In this document: piece after piece, positions 15,704 through 23,515 of the stretch
Numbering within the stretch: position 1 is the first letter of the stretch
Layout: each line of letters opens with the position of its first letter
DNA from: JARLFX01 sp036404255
GTDB lineage: Bacteria; Acidobacteriota; Terriglobia; Terriglobales; Acidobacteriaceae
Assembly: GCA_036404255.1 (NCBI GenBank)
Contig: DASWOP010000259.1
Span: forward strand, 1 to 39,513
Reading direction: 5' to 3'
Length of the DNA stretch: 39,513 bases
Notes under the pieces: model-generated
The model's input: only the letters and a program-made list of their open reading frames with translations
The model's database searches: none
Told to the model about the DNA's origin: nothing
Position numbers and translations under genes: made by a program

Positions 15704-16869
15704 CAGATGATCTCCAAGTCGGCCTGTAGTCCACCGGCAGATTTAATGGCTTGCAGAATCGCGACAATATCATGCGACGTAGCACCGATAGCGTGCAGTC
15801 CCCTGATGAGCTCTTCCACGTTCGCGCCCTCTTCCAGTTGGATTGACTTCGCAGGAGGGTCTTTTACCGTCAGGGTAGTTTGTGGCACAGTCACCGTGGT
15901 TCCACTGGAAAATGGAGGCGGCTGCGACACCAACTGGGTTGTCTCCACCTGGATCGTCAAGCTGCCGTGAATGACCGAGACCGGAGAGAGCTTTACATCG
16001 CCACCCATCACAATGGTTCCGGTGCGTTCGTTCACAATCACCTTAGCCGGCGCCTGCACCTGGATCGTGAGATTCTGGACACGAGAGATGAGGATAGGAA
16101 CGGACGACTCGCCGCTGGCAGCCACGTTGATATCAATGCGACGGCTATCCACCGCGCTTGCGATTCCCCTTGCAAACTCTTTATTGATAACGTCCGCAAT
16201 GTCGCGTGCCGCAGTGAAATCAGAGTTCAGCAGCAGTAGCGAAATCGTGCGGAACGCGCGCAAGTCAACCGCTGCATCCCGCTCAATCACCGCTCCGGAA
16301 GAGATTCTGCCTACGGTTGGATGATTCACCGTCCTACCATTGGCAGCAGTTCCCTCAGAATAGCCGCCGATTGTCAGTGGGCCCTGCGCGACCGCATAGA
16401 CCTGCCCATCGGCAGCGCGTAACGCTGTCAGCAGCAGCACTCCGCCTTCAAGACTCCTCGCATCGCCCACGGAAGAGACTGTGATGTCCACCTTCATCCC
16501 TGCCCGTGAAAAGGGTGGAAGCTCCGCCGTCACAAACACCGCCGCTACATTCTTAACGACAACGACGCCGGGCGCGATCTGCACTCCCATCCGCTGCATA
16601 GCATTCGCCAACGTCTGCACCGTAAAAAATGTCTGTTGGCGATCTCCAGTGCCGCGCAGGCCAATGACCAGCCCGTAACCGACCAGTTGATTATCGCGAA
16701 CCCCTTCAATCTGGGTGACATCGCGGATAAGCACCTTCCGGTTTGATTGCACCGCAAAGAGAGCGCCCGTGTAGCCGAATGCTAACGCCAGCAACATCCC
16801 GGAGCACATCAGCATTCGCCGAGCAGTGCAAAGACGATTCAATCGACGCATCAGAAGTTGAATAGCCAT
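15703..16869 (-). CDS. flgI: Flagellar P-ring protein FlgI
   Basis: A 388-residue periplasmic protein that forms the P-ring bushing in the peptidoglycan layer. An N-terminal signal peptide with a long basic n-region (RRLNRLCTARR) is followed by a hydrophobic core (MLLALAFGYTGALFA). The mature protein begins with VLIRDVTQIEGVRDNQLVGYGLVIGLRGTGD in two adjoining parts and ends with the family's LHAIGATSHDIVAILQAIK segment. The start is ambiguous. The ATG at 16869 overlaps flgH by 19 bases. The ATG at 16851 (residue 7 here) would give the one-base TGATG overlap seen elsewhere in this cluster. Confidence 0.95.
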   Translation of the reverse strand: MAIQLLMRRLNRLCTARRMLMCSGMLLALAFGYTGALFAVQSNRKVLIRDVTQIEGVRDNQLVGYGLVIGLRGTGDRQQTFFTVQTLANAMQRMGVQIAPGVVVVKNVAAVFVTAELPPFSRAGMKVDITVSSVGDARSLEGGVLLLTALRAADGQVYAVAQGPLTIGGYSEGTAANGRTVNHPTVGRISSGAVIERDAAVDLRAFRTISLLLLNSDFTAARDIADVINKEFARGIASAVDSRRIDINVAASGESSVPILISRVQNLTIQVQAPAKVIVNERTGTIVMGGDVKLSPVSVIHGSLTIQVETTQLVSQPPPFSSGTTVTVPQTTLTVKDPPAKSIQLEEGANVEELIRGLHAIGATSHDIVAILQAIKSAGGLQADLEII

Positions 16870-17558
16870 TGGACCGCCCTGGTAATAAAATTTGGTGGAC
16901 GCACACCGTCCGAGATAATTCCCTTGCCCTTCATCTCAATCTCCAGATTGCTGAGGGCTGTGGATGCCACGGTATTGTTAGGGCCGATATCCCCAGGACG
17001 AATCATGCCGCGCACTACAATATTTTCGTGCTGATTATTCATCAACACTGCCCGCTGCGCCTCCACCACGAGATTGCCGTTGGGTAGGACTGCAATGACC
17101 TGCCCCGTCAAGCTGGTCGAGAACATCGTATTGGAAGCAGTCTGCCCGGAGCCCTTGAGTGATGTGGAAGATTGTCCGGCTAGCAGAGGATTCGTCGCTG
17201 CAGGCGAGCGCCCCATGATGCCTGTAATCGAAGAATTGGTGGCAAATGCGCGTGAGGTATTCACAGTTCCGGATTGCGCCGCCGTGGTCTGGACCGCGAC
17301 TTGTATGGTGATGGTATCGTTCAACTGACGCGCTTTGTAGTCGACAGCCAGATCCGCGAGCGGACTCTGCGATGACCAGAGACTGCCTACAGTTCGCTCC
17401 ACAGGCATTGCCGCTACGCCTTGCACTCGCGCAACATAAGCCGCACGTAACTGTTCTGAATTGCTGATACGCGGCTTCGACTTGTCGAGACTGAACGCCA
17501 GAGGATGGATCAGCAAAAGGCAGCTAATTATAATAAATCGCGGTGAAGTAATTTGCAT
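16851..17558 (-). CDS. flgH: Flagellar L-ring protein FlgH
   Basis: A 235-residue protein that forms the outer-membrane L-ring. Family features include GSLWSSQSPLADLAVDYKARQLNDTITI across residues 58-85, TSLTGQVIAVLPNGNLVVEA and the C-terminal SNLEIEMKGKGIISDGVRPP. The N terminus has a signal-peptide-like hydrophobic stretch (residues 8-23). The usual lipobox with a cysteine at the cleavage site is missing. The only nearby cysteine, Cys13, lies inside the hydrophobic core, with Arg7 only six residues before it, so lipidation looks unlikely. The start has GGGAG seven bases before it and lies one base after the flgA stop. Confidence 0.93.
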   Translation of the reverse strand: MQITSPRFIIISCLLLIHPLAFSLDKSKPRISNSEQLRAAYVARVQGVAAMPVERTVGSLWSSQSPLADLAVDYKARQLNDTITIQVAVQTTAAQSGTVNTSRAFATNSSITGIMGRSPAATNPLLAGQSSTSLKGSGQTASNTMFSTSLTGQVIAVLPNGNLVVEAQRAVLMNNQHENIVVRGMIRPGDIGPNNTVASTALSNLEIEMKGKGIISDGVRPPNFITRAVQWLFNF

Positions 17559-17559
17559 C

Positions 17560-18153
17560 CTAGAAACTCCCTCTCAGTAGTTCGGCGCTGACAACCTGTC
17601 CCACGTAGATCTGTCTATGGTCCCGCGTCGCTACCCGAATGCTGCTGCCGGCAGCGCCGCTGTCAAGACTCACCACTGCGAGACGGATATGCACGTGATC
17701 GTTGTCCATCACCAGCGTGGCGTTTACGCCCGTCCTCATCATGACCTCTGCTTTCAGATTCACAGGCGTCTCCACCTTGGCAGATGAATGCAAGCCGCTC
17801 CTATCCATCCCCTCAGGCCAACTAACAATCGCGTAGAACGGCAGACATGTGCCAGGTTGCTGGCACATCATCCTGACAGCGGAACGCGGTTCTGACCTTC
17901 CGCTTGTGCGCAGCGCTGGAAGACTATCGATGGAGCGGATCTCCAACGTAGGATCGAGCTCCGACGCAACCACCTTTGCTGTCAACTCGATCCGCGCTCC
18001 ATCTATGCCAATGCCTCTCGCCGCGAATCCTCTTACTACCACCTTGCGCACCTGCTCCTGCGATAACGAAAAACGTTGCACTGCACCGGGCTCCGCCGCC
18101 GCCTGAACAAGCGCCACCCCCACCCCAAGCAATGCAATGTATTTCATCTTCAT
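17560..18153 (-). CDS. flgA: P-ring assembly chaperone FlgA
   Basis: A 197-residue periplasmic protein needed for P-ring assembly. It has a short signal peptide (residues 1-20, ending VQAAA) and a divergent N-terminal half. The C-terminal SAF-like domain carries KAEVMMRTGVNATLVMDNDH, then AGSSIRVATRDHRQIYVGQV and the terminal VSAELLRGSF, which is close to the family ending. It sits between flgG and flgH, the common order in alphaproteobacterial and acidobacterial clusters. A GGGAG site precedes the start. Confidence 0.88.
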   Translation of the reverse strand: MKMKYIALLGVGVALVQAAAEPGAVQRFSLSQEQVRKVVVRGFAARGIGIDGARIELTAKVVASELDPTLEIRSIDSLPALRTSGRSEPRSAVRMMCQQPGTCLPFYAIVSWPEGMDRSGLHSSAKVETPVNLKAEVMMRTGVNATLVMDNDHVHIRLAVVSLDSGAAGSSIRVATRDHRQIYVGQVVSAELLRGSF

Positions 18154-18170
18154 GCGACTCTCCCTTGCAA

Positions 18171-18962
18171 CTACTGCGCCAGCTGATTCAACTGCTGCAA
18201 CATCTCATCCGCAGCCTTTACAACGCGAGAGTTGGATTCATAAGACCGTTGCGCCAGAATCATCTGCACAAATTGATCCACAACGCTGACATTCGATTGC
18301 TCCAGCATTCCCTGCTGCAAAGAGCCCAACCCCTCCGCGCCACTTGGAGTACCAACGATCGGATCCCCTGAAGCGGTCGTCGCCAGATAGATATTGTTGC
18401 CTACACTATTCAGTCCGCCCGGATTTACAAACATTGCCGTCTGAATGGATCCTACCTGCGATGCCTGTGTCTGACCGGATTGCGTCACACTAACCGTTCC
18501 GTCACTACCGATGGTTACAGTGAGCGCATCTGCCGGTATCGTAATGGCGGGTTGTAGTGGATTCCCATCCGCAGTCACCATCGCACCGGTTGAGTCCGGG
18601 TGGAAGGAACCCGCGCGAGTGTAGCCCGTCTCTCCGTTCGGCAGAAGAATTTGGAAGAATCCCGCTCCTGAGATCGCAATGTCCAGCGAGTTTCCAGTGC
18701 TCACCGGAACCCCCTGTGTCTGGATTATCTCCGTGGCGCCTGGGCGTGTCCCCAATCCTATCTGCAATCCGGCAGCCGTAGTTGTCTGCTGTGTTGCAGC
18801 AGAGCCCGGCATAATTTCGTTCTGGTAGAGGAGATCGGAGAACTGGAGCCGCCGCGCCTGGAAGCCGGTGGTGCTGGAGTTTGCAAGATTGTTGGCGATA
18901 TTATCCAGATTCAATTGCTGGGCCGTCATACCGCTGGCTGCTGTATAGAGAGCGCGAAACAT
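18171..18962 (-). CDS. flgG: Distal rod protein FlgG
   Basis: A 263-residue rod protein (family length about 260). The N terminus contains MFRALYTAASGMTAQQLNLD followed by NIANNLANSSTTGFQARRLQF, with the rod/hook motif ANNLANxxTxGF. The C terminus contains QSNVSVVDQFVQMILAQRSYE and ends with SNSRVVKAADEMLQQLNQLAQ, as in FlgG. The N- and C-terminal helices form the D0 coiled coil. The start has an AAAGGA site and lies 30 bases after flgF. Confidence 0.95.
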   Translation of the reverse strand: MFRALYTAASGMTAQQLNLDNIANNLANSSTTGFQARRLQFSDLLYQNEIMPGSAATQQTTTAAGLQIGLGTRPGATEIIQTQGVPVSTGNSLDIAISGAGFFQILLPNGETGYTRAGSFHPDSTGAMVTADGNPLQPAITIPADALTVTIGSDGTVSVTQSGQTQASQVGSIQTAMFVNPGGLNSVGNNIYLATTASGDPIVGTPSGAEGLGSLQQGMLEQSNVSVVDQFVQMILAQRSYESNSRVVKAADEMLQQLNQLAQ

Positions 18963-18992
18963 AGGTCCGTCCTTTCGAAATCAATCCACTGG

Positions 18993-19733
18993 TTAGCTAA
19001 CGCGCGGCAGGTCCTGCGCTGCGGTCTTGTCGAGCTCTGAGTTAAACATCGTCAGTACGCGGCGCATGGTTTCCACCTCGCGTTGCGCGGTAATCAACTC
19101 AACCACGCTGGTGACTGGGTTTGAGTTGGAGCTCTCCAGCATTCCCTGGCGCACGCTGGAATTGGTTGCCATCTTTGCCATGCCTGTTGGCGCAGTGGTG
19201 TACATACTGCCATCGCTCTGTAGTTCGGTAGTGGAATCAAACTCCACCACTTTCAAACGGCCGGCTACCGCGCCTTTGGCTGAAATTGTTCCATCAGCAC
19301 TGATGGAGATAGGTGTTCCAACCAGCGTGATGGGGCCATTCTCTCCCAGCACTGGATCGCCCTTCGCCGTGATCAGTTGTCCTTCCGGCGAGACACGAAA
19401 ATTTCCGGCGCGCGTATAGACCTCGCCCCCGGATGTCTGCACAGAAAAATAGCCCAAGCCTTCAATCGCCACGTCGAGATCATTTCCCGTCTTTGTCAAT
19501 GCACCCTGCGTGCTATCCATGCGCGTAGCACTCAAAATACCGTAATCGTTCGCATCCTGATTGAGCATAGATAGCGTGTCGTCGCCACCGCTGGCGGCGA
19601 GAACCGAACTAAAGACATTGTGGCGCGCCCTAAAGCCGGGGGTACTGGTGTTGGCCAGATTGTTTGCAATTGTATCGAGCGCTTCCGTCCTTGACACCAA
19701 TCCGGTGCAGGCTGCGTAGTATCCACTATTCAT
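18993..19733 (-). CDS. flgF: Proximal rod protein FlgF
   Basis: A 246-residue rod protein, paralogous to FlgG. The N terminus contains SRTEALDTIANNLANTSTPGF, the rod/hook signature. The C terminus contains RQGMLESSNSNPVTSVVELI and ends TMFNSELDKTAAQDLPRVS. Being slightly shorter and placed directly before flgG marks it as FlgF rather than a second FlgG, although the two are close. It is the first gene of the flgF-flgG-flgA-flgH-flgI-flgJ unit, 13 bases after a predicted sigma-54 start, with a GAGG site seven bases before the ATG. Confidence 0.88.
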   Translation of the reverse strand: MNSGYYAACTGLVSRTEALDTIANNLANTSTPGFRARHNVFSSVLAASGGDDTLSMLNQDANDYGILSATRMDSTQGALTKTGNDLDVAIEGLGYFSVQTSGGEVYTRAGNFRVSPEGQLITAKGDPVLGENGPITLVGTPISISADGTISAKGAVAGRLKVVEFDSTTELQSDGSMYTTAPTGMAKMATNSSVRQGMLESSNSNPVTSVVELITAQREVETMRRVLTMFNSELDKTAAQDLPRVS

Positions 19734-19756
19734 TGCACAACCTCATTGATGTCATA

Positions 19757-19772
19757 TGCACGTCGGATGCCA
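19757..19772 (-). promoter_or_regulatory. Sigma-54 type promoter of the flgF operon
   Basis: The minus strand reads TGGCATCCGACGTGCA. GG and GC are correctly spaced (GG-N10-GC), TGGCA is exact and the -12 block TGCA fits. Transcription would start near 19746, leaving a short leader with the flgF GAGG site. The element shares ACGTGCA with the fliK promoter at 33203-33218. Confidence 0.65.
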
Positions 19773-19914
19773 ATTACGAAAGAAGCCACCTTTGCCGCCA
19801 TTTTATGTAGTGTTGCCAATGAATATCTTCCGATGCGCGATACGTGATTGCAGTTCGATGAGAACCAGATGAGAAAGCTCCATGCAGTAGTGCGTTGGTG
19901 TGGCCCAGGACATT

Positions 19915-20820
19915 TCACCCTTGCAGCCCCAAACTTTCCCAGCTTGGAAGAGACAATGCAGGACGGAGCCCGCTCTTTGTCTTGAAGAGAAGGTCCACCG
20001 TCTTGCTTGCACCTTTCAGCCGCGCCCACAGATATTCGTTGCACCGGGCAATAGCGACGCGGTCAGCGCGTGTCAGCACACCATAGCTGCAGAGAATTCG
20101 GCCCATCTCCGTAGCACTCTGAATGTCATCGAAGTTCAATTCTTCTGGAGTTGCTTGCTGCGCTTGAGCCTCCAATTGAGTTCGGAAGTCCGCTGCAGTA
20201 ATGAAGCACGGTTGTGCCTTGCACGTCGCAACCTGTTCCACGCCATAAAGCGGCCCATACTTAATCGCATGAACGAACCCCACAAGCAGCTGTTTGGTCG
20301 CAGCTACATAGTGGACCGGGACCATACAGTAACAATTCATCAGCGTTGGTGGAAGGCACACCGCTACTGGAAGTGCCGTACCTGGTGTTGAAAATACCGG
20401 GCACCCTCGCTGAGCAGCTCGTACGGTCGCAACCTGCGCTTCGCTGAGGAATCCGAGCCGTACCAGCACCTCTCCCATCTCATTGTCTGTCTGTCGCTGC
20501 TCTTCCGTTGCGATTCTGAACTGTTCTTCGCTCAGCCACCCCCGACGCAATACCAGCAAGCCGATCGGCCTGCGCGACACGTGGTTCGATTCCGAGTAGG
20601 CATGGGCGAGCAGTTGTGCAAAGCGCTCTTCTGCGGTAGATACAAAGCAACGGTAGCTGCAGTACCAACGCTCATTCATGGTTACACCCACGCGGCGGTT
20701 AGTCAGTTGCCTCTCACTAAGCCATTGGCTACACCCTTTATTACTGCAAACAACCGCCTTGAAGCCTCCCGTCCACGAGCGCGTCGTAAACGATTGGACC
20801 AGTTTCATAGCACCCACCAT
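19915..20820 (-). CDS. Stand-alone GspE-N/MshEN-like domain protein in the flagellar cluster
   Basis: A 301-residue protein of no standard flagellar family. Residues 25-58 hold two cysteine pairs (CSNKGC and CSYRC), suggesting a small zinc site. Residues 85-137 consist of two related 24-residue units, beginning PIGLLVLRRGWLSEEQF and EMGEVLVRLGFLSEAQV, each with Gly at positions 3 and 10 and Gln at 24, separated by exactly five residues. This is the spacing of the cyclic-di-GMP-binding MshEN domain, although the Arg expected at position 1 is replaced. Residues 138-220 resemble the rest of the GspE/PilB N domain. No ATPase domain follows. I start at 20820 because GGAGG is five bases upstream; an ATG at 20823 is too close. 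It is the last gene of the fliN-to-fliN/Y unit. Confidence 0.6.
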   Translation of the reverse strand: MVGAMKLVQSFTTRSWTGGFKAVVCSNKGCSQWLSERQLTNRRVGVTMNERWYCSYRCFVSTAEERFAQLLAHAYSESNHVSRRPIGLLVLRRGWLSEEQFRIATEEQRQTDNEMGEVLVRLGFLSEAQVATVRAAQRGCPVFSTPGTALPVAVCLPPTLMNCYCMVPVHYVAATKQLLVGFVHAIKYGPLYGVEQVATCKAQPCFITAADFRTQLEAQAQQATPEELNFDDIQSATEMGRILCSYGVLTRADRVAIARCNEYLWARLKGASKTVDLLFKTKSGLRPALSLPSWESLGLQG

Positions 20821-20848
20821 CATTGCCTCCCATTCTCCGGTCTAGCTG

Positions 20849-21670
20849 TCATGCCAGCATCTGCGATGAAATTGGCTGCGGCACCTCTGTAACCCGCAGC
20901 CCATAGTTACCGTCAATCACAACGGCTTCGCCGCGGGCAATCACTTTACCTTCCAGTAGTAGTTCCACCGGCTCTTCCACCTGTCGATCAAGCTCGATCA
21001 CCGAGCCACTGGTCAGGTCAAGCACCTCTCTCAAGGATAGAATTCTCTGCCCAAAGCGCAATGTCACGTTCAACTCTACGTCCAGCACAAGATCCAGGTT
21101 GACCGGATCCGCGGCAGATTTTTTCGCGGTGACGCCATTCTTCTCCACGGTCAAAATCCCGTCCGCCGCCCTGTATGAATTCAGAGCGTCCATGATCGAT
21201 GTGCTGAACCCGAGCAGGACTGGCACTCGTCTCTCCTGTTCGTCGACTGCGGTATAGCGCACGATGCTTCCCGGCGCTGGCCTCACATCCGTTTCCGTGC
21301 TCACTCGTATCGTTACGCTGCAGGCCCCATACTCCGTTGCGATGGAGGCACTCAGTGCATCCATCCCCATCTCGACACCGCGCAGCATGTCTTCAATTTG
21401 TAGGGTTCCTGCACCATCTGCAGATTCCTCGCCTTCGCCTTTGCTAAGCGCGGCCATTCCGGCACGGTCAAATGCCACTGTCACCTCGCCTTGCAGACTG
21501 CCCGCAAACAGTAGAACAATCTCACCCCGCCCGGCATCTTGAATCGAGACATCTGGACTCTCCGCTATCTGCCATGCTGTCTTGCTAACTTGTCCAAGCG
21601 CCTCGGTTACGACACGGCAAAGACTGTTGGAAAAAACTAAATGCGTGCTGATGATAGATTCGTTTGCCAT
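20849..21670 (-). CDS. fliN: Flagellar switch protein, FliN/FliY family
   Basis: A 273-residue protein. The C-terminal 75 residues are a typical FliN (SpoA) domain: LVLDVELNVTLRFGQRILSL, then EVLDLTSGSVIELDRQVEEPV and GEAVVIDGNYGLRVTEV. They should form part of the cytoplasmic C-ring that controls rotation direction. The first 190 residues are a separate domain (contains IVLLFAGSLQGEVTVAFD and MLRGVEMGMDALSASIATEYG) somewhat like the CheC/CheX-type domain of FliY, but I see no phosphatase motif. It follows fliM by two bases with an AAGGAG site. A second, short FliN is encoded at 28971-29285. Confidence 0.82.
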   Translation of the reverse strand: MANESIISTHLVFSNSLCRVVTEALGQVSKTAWQIAESPDVSIQDAGRGEIVLLFAGSLQGEVTVAFDRAGMAALSKGEGEESADGAGTLQIEDMLRGVEMGMDALSASIATEYGACSVTIRVSTETDVRPAPGSIVRYTAVDEQERRVPVLLGFSTSIMDALNSYRAADGILTVEKNGVTAKKSAADPVNLDLVLDVELNVTLRFGQRILSLREVLDLTSGSVIELDRQVEEPVELLLEGKVIARGEAVVIDGNYGLRVTEVPQPISSQMLA

Positions 21671-21672
21671 TG

Positions 21673-22629
21673 TTACTCCTTAGCTGCGGTTACTTCGTGG
21701 GAACGCGCTGTGAGCTGTGCCGCCTTCATTTTGCCACTCCGAACTGGAATGGCTTCGAAGATGTCCACGTCTTCTACTGTCAGTCTTCCGTCATTGACGA
21801 CCGGCGAGTTCATCCTGAGAATTGTTCCTGGCTTAAGCCCAATCAGATCTTTGACCAGCGCTCGCATCTGCGGCATATCTGCCGATACCTGAAACTTGCA
21901 ATCCAACAATCGCTCTCGCAAATTTGGACTCGCGAGTGCACGGGCAGACGACATCTTCTTGGACTGAGCCGCCTTGAGATGCCGGAGAAGAAATCCCACA
22001 AACGATGTCGGCAACACCAGTTTTAAATCACCCATTGCTCCACCCACTTCCATCTCAAAGAGCAGCATCACAAGTTTTTCATTCACCGGAAAGATATGTG
22101 GAATCACGGACGGCTTAATGCAGCGTCCCGGCGTCAAAGACAGGTTCAGGCTTCGCCATGAACGCTCTACTTCCTTCACGATTAGCGCAGCCACACTCTC
22201 CATGATTTGCTCGTCAATCTCGGTTAGTTCGCGCGCCTCCGCTGCTGCCGTGCCCATGCCGCCAAGCAACAGGTCAATAATGGGATAGACCAGAAGCGCA
22301 TCCATCTCCATCAAAAAATTGCTCTCCATCACGTTGAGCGCGCAAGGCAACACATAACTGCTTGGCATGACTTCCGATATGTAATCTTGGATCGGCTTCT
22401 GTTCCAGTGAGACCAGCTTCAACTGTAGCGATGCCCCCAGGTAGACGCCCAACGAATTAGCGACCTGCAATGCAAATTTTTCATGCAGCCCGGTCAGTGT
22501 CCGCGCATTTTCGTTTGAAAGCCGACCCGCATAACGAAAATTACATGGCCGGATGTTTTGCGGCTTGCAATGCTTCTCCCCGCCCTCTCCCGTCTTTATC
22601 TCCGAGACCTCTTCGAGCAGCGCATTCAT
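21673..22629 (-). CDS. fliM: Flagellar motor switch protein FliM
   Basis: A 318-residue C-ring protein. It contains the FliM opening after the linker (QNIRPCNFRYAGRLSNENA), the GGMG motif of the middle domain (LLLGGMGTAAAEARELTEID) and a C-terminal FliN-like SpoA domain (FQVSADMPQMRALVKDLIGL). The ATG at 22629 overlaps the fliA stop (ATGA) and has GGGAG six bases before it, so it is preferred to the longer frame from 22665. With this start the protein begins MNALLEEVSE, so the usual CheY-binding helix (xSQxEIDALL) is shortened or lost. No che genes are in the window. Confidence 0.92.
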   Translation of the reverse strand: MNALLEEVSEIKTGEGGEKHCKPQNIRPCNFRYAGRLSNENARTLTGLHEKFALQVANSLGVYLGASLQLKLVSLEQKPIQDYISEVMPSSYVLPCALNVMESNFLMEMDALLVYPIIDLLLGGMGTAAAEARELTEIDEQIMESVAALIVKEVERSWRSLNLSLTPGRCIKPSVIPHIFPVNEKLVMLLFEMEVGGAMGDLKLVLPTSFVGFLLRHLKAAQSKKMSSARALASPNLRERLLDCKFQVSADMPQMRALVKDLIGLKPGTILRMNSPVVNDGRLTVEDVDIFEAIPVRSGKMKAAQLTARSHEVTAAKE

Positions 22630-23447
22630 GCGTGTCTCCCAGCATCCACATGGACAGTTCCACAAGCCGGCTCGCGACGAGCCGAGGAAGAAGAGGAGCG
22701 CTCGCGCAAATGCTGCATAGAAAGACGCAGCTTCTGGAGGGCGCCCGAATGGATCTGGGACACACGGGATACCACCACTCCCATTACCTCCGATATTTCT
22801 TTCATCGTCAGCTCGCCGTCGTAATACAGTGAGAGGATAAGTTGCTCGCGTTCAGAGAGACGCGAAACTGCCTCCTCAAGCTGTAGCTTCATTTCACCCT
22901 CAAGACACAGCTCAAATGGATTGTCTCCACCGCGGCTTGGCGCCGATTCGATCAGATCGTAGGAAGCGGAGGGATCACTTGAGTTCTCCGCCTGTTGCCC
23001 GACCAGGTAGAGCCCATCGAGCTCGGTCATCGTGCTCTGCAGCTCTTCCAATTCCATATTCAGATCGGCTGCAATCTCTTCCTGCATAGGCTGGCGTCCC
23101 AGCGAGGAAGCGAGCATGGCAGTGGACGAAGAGATTGCGCGTCCCTTCTTGCGCAGCGTGCGAGAGCCCCAATCCAGTTTGCGCAGGCTGTCCAGAATCG
23201 CGCCACGCACTCGAAACTTGGCAAATGTACTGAAGCTGGCGTTCTTCGTGCTATCGAATTTACGGCAGGCCTCGAGCAGCCCAATCACTCCCGCATGTAC
23301 AAGGTCTTCCATCTCCACATGTTGCGGCAGCCGTTCACGGATGCGTGATGCAATGTAGTACACCTGCGGCAACTCGCGCACAACCAGTTCATTGCGCTCA
23401 TCGATGTCGTTACTATTGGTGCGATAGGCCGATTCTGCATTCGTCAT
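22626..23447 (-). CDS. fliA: Flagellar RNA polymerase sigma factor FliA (sigma-28)
   Basis: A 273-residue sigma-70-family factor of the FliA/WhiG class that directs RNA polymerase to late flagellar promoters. Region 2 contains YYIASRIRERLPQHVEMEDL, VHAGVIGLLEACRKFD and FAKFRVRGAILDSLRKLDWG. Region 4 contains LSEREQLILSLYYDGELTM followed by EISEVMGVVVSRVSQIHSGAL. About 25 Ser/Arg-rich residues extend beyond region 4, longer than usual. The ATG at 23447 overlaps the stop of a 23-codon ORF (ATGA). A longer frame would need a TTG start and adds an unlikely low-complexity leader. The cluster also encodes FlgM and contains two FliA-type promoters. Confidence 0.95.
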   Translation of the reverse strand: MTNAESAYRTNSNDIDERNELVVRELPQVYYIASRIRERLPQHVEMEDLVHAGVIGLLEACRKFDSTKNASFSTFAKFRVRGAILDSLRKLDWGSRTLRKKGRAISSSTAMLASSLGRQPMQEEIAADLNMELEELQSTMTELDGLYLVGQQAENSSDPSASYDLIESAPSRGGDNPFELCLEGEMKLQLEEAVSRLSEREQLILSLYYDGELTMKEISEVMGVVVSRVSQIHSGALQKLRLSMQHLRERSSSSSARREPACGTVHVDAGRHA

Positions 23448-23515
23448 TGTTCCCACTCTTTCCTGATGCTGTTGCTTCGTTCCAAGTCCTCCACCACCGT
23501 CACAATCTTTTTCAT
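23444..23515 (-). CDS. 23-residue ORF coupled to flhA and fliA
   Basis: This tiny frame fills the gap between flhA and fliA exactly. Its ATG (23515) overlaps the flhA stop as ATGA, and its TGA (23446-23444) overlaps the fliA ATG in the same way. A GGGAG lies eight bases before the start. The peptide begins MKKIVTVVEDLERSN and ends IRKEWEQ: charged, probably helical, with no signal peptide or membrane segment. Many bacteria have flhF or flhG in this position, but nothing shows it is a remnant. It may be a true small protein or a translation relay keeping ribosomes moving into fliA. Confidence 0.4.
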   Translation of the reverse strand: MKKIVTVVEDLERSNSIRKEWEQ

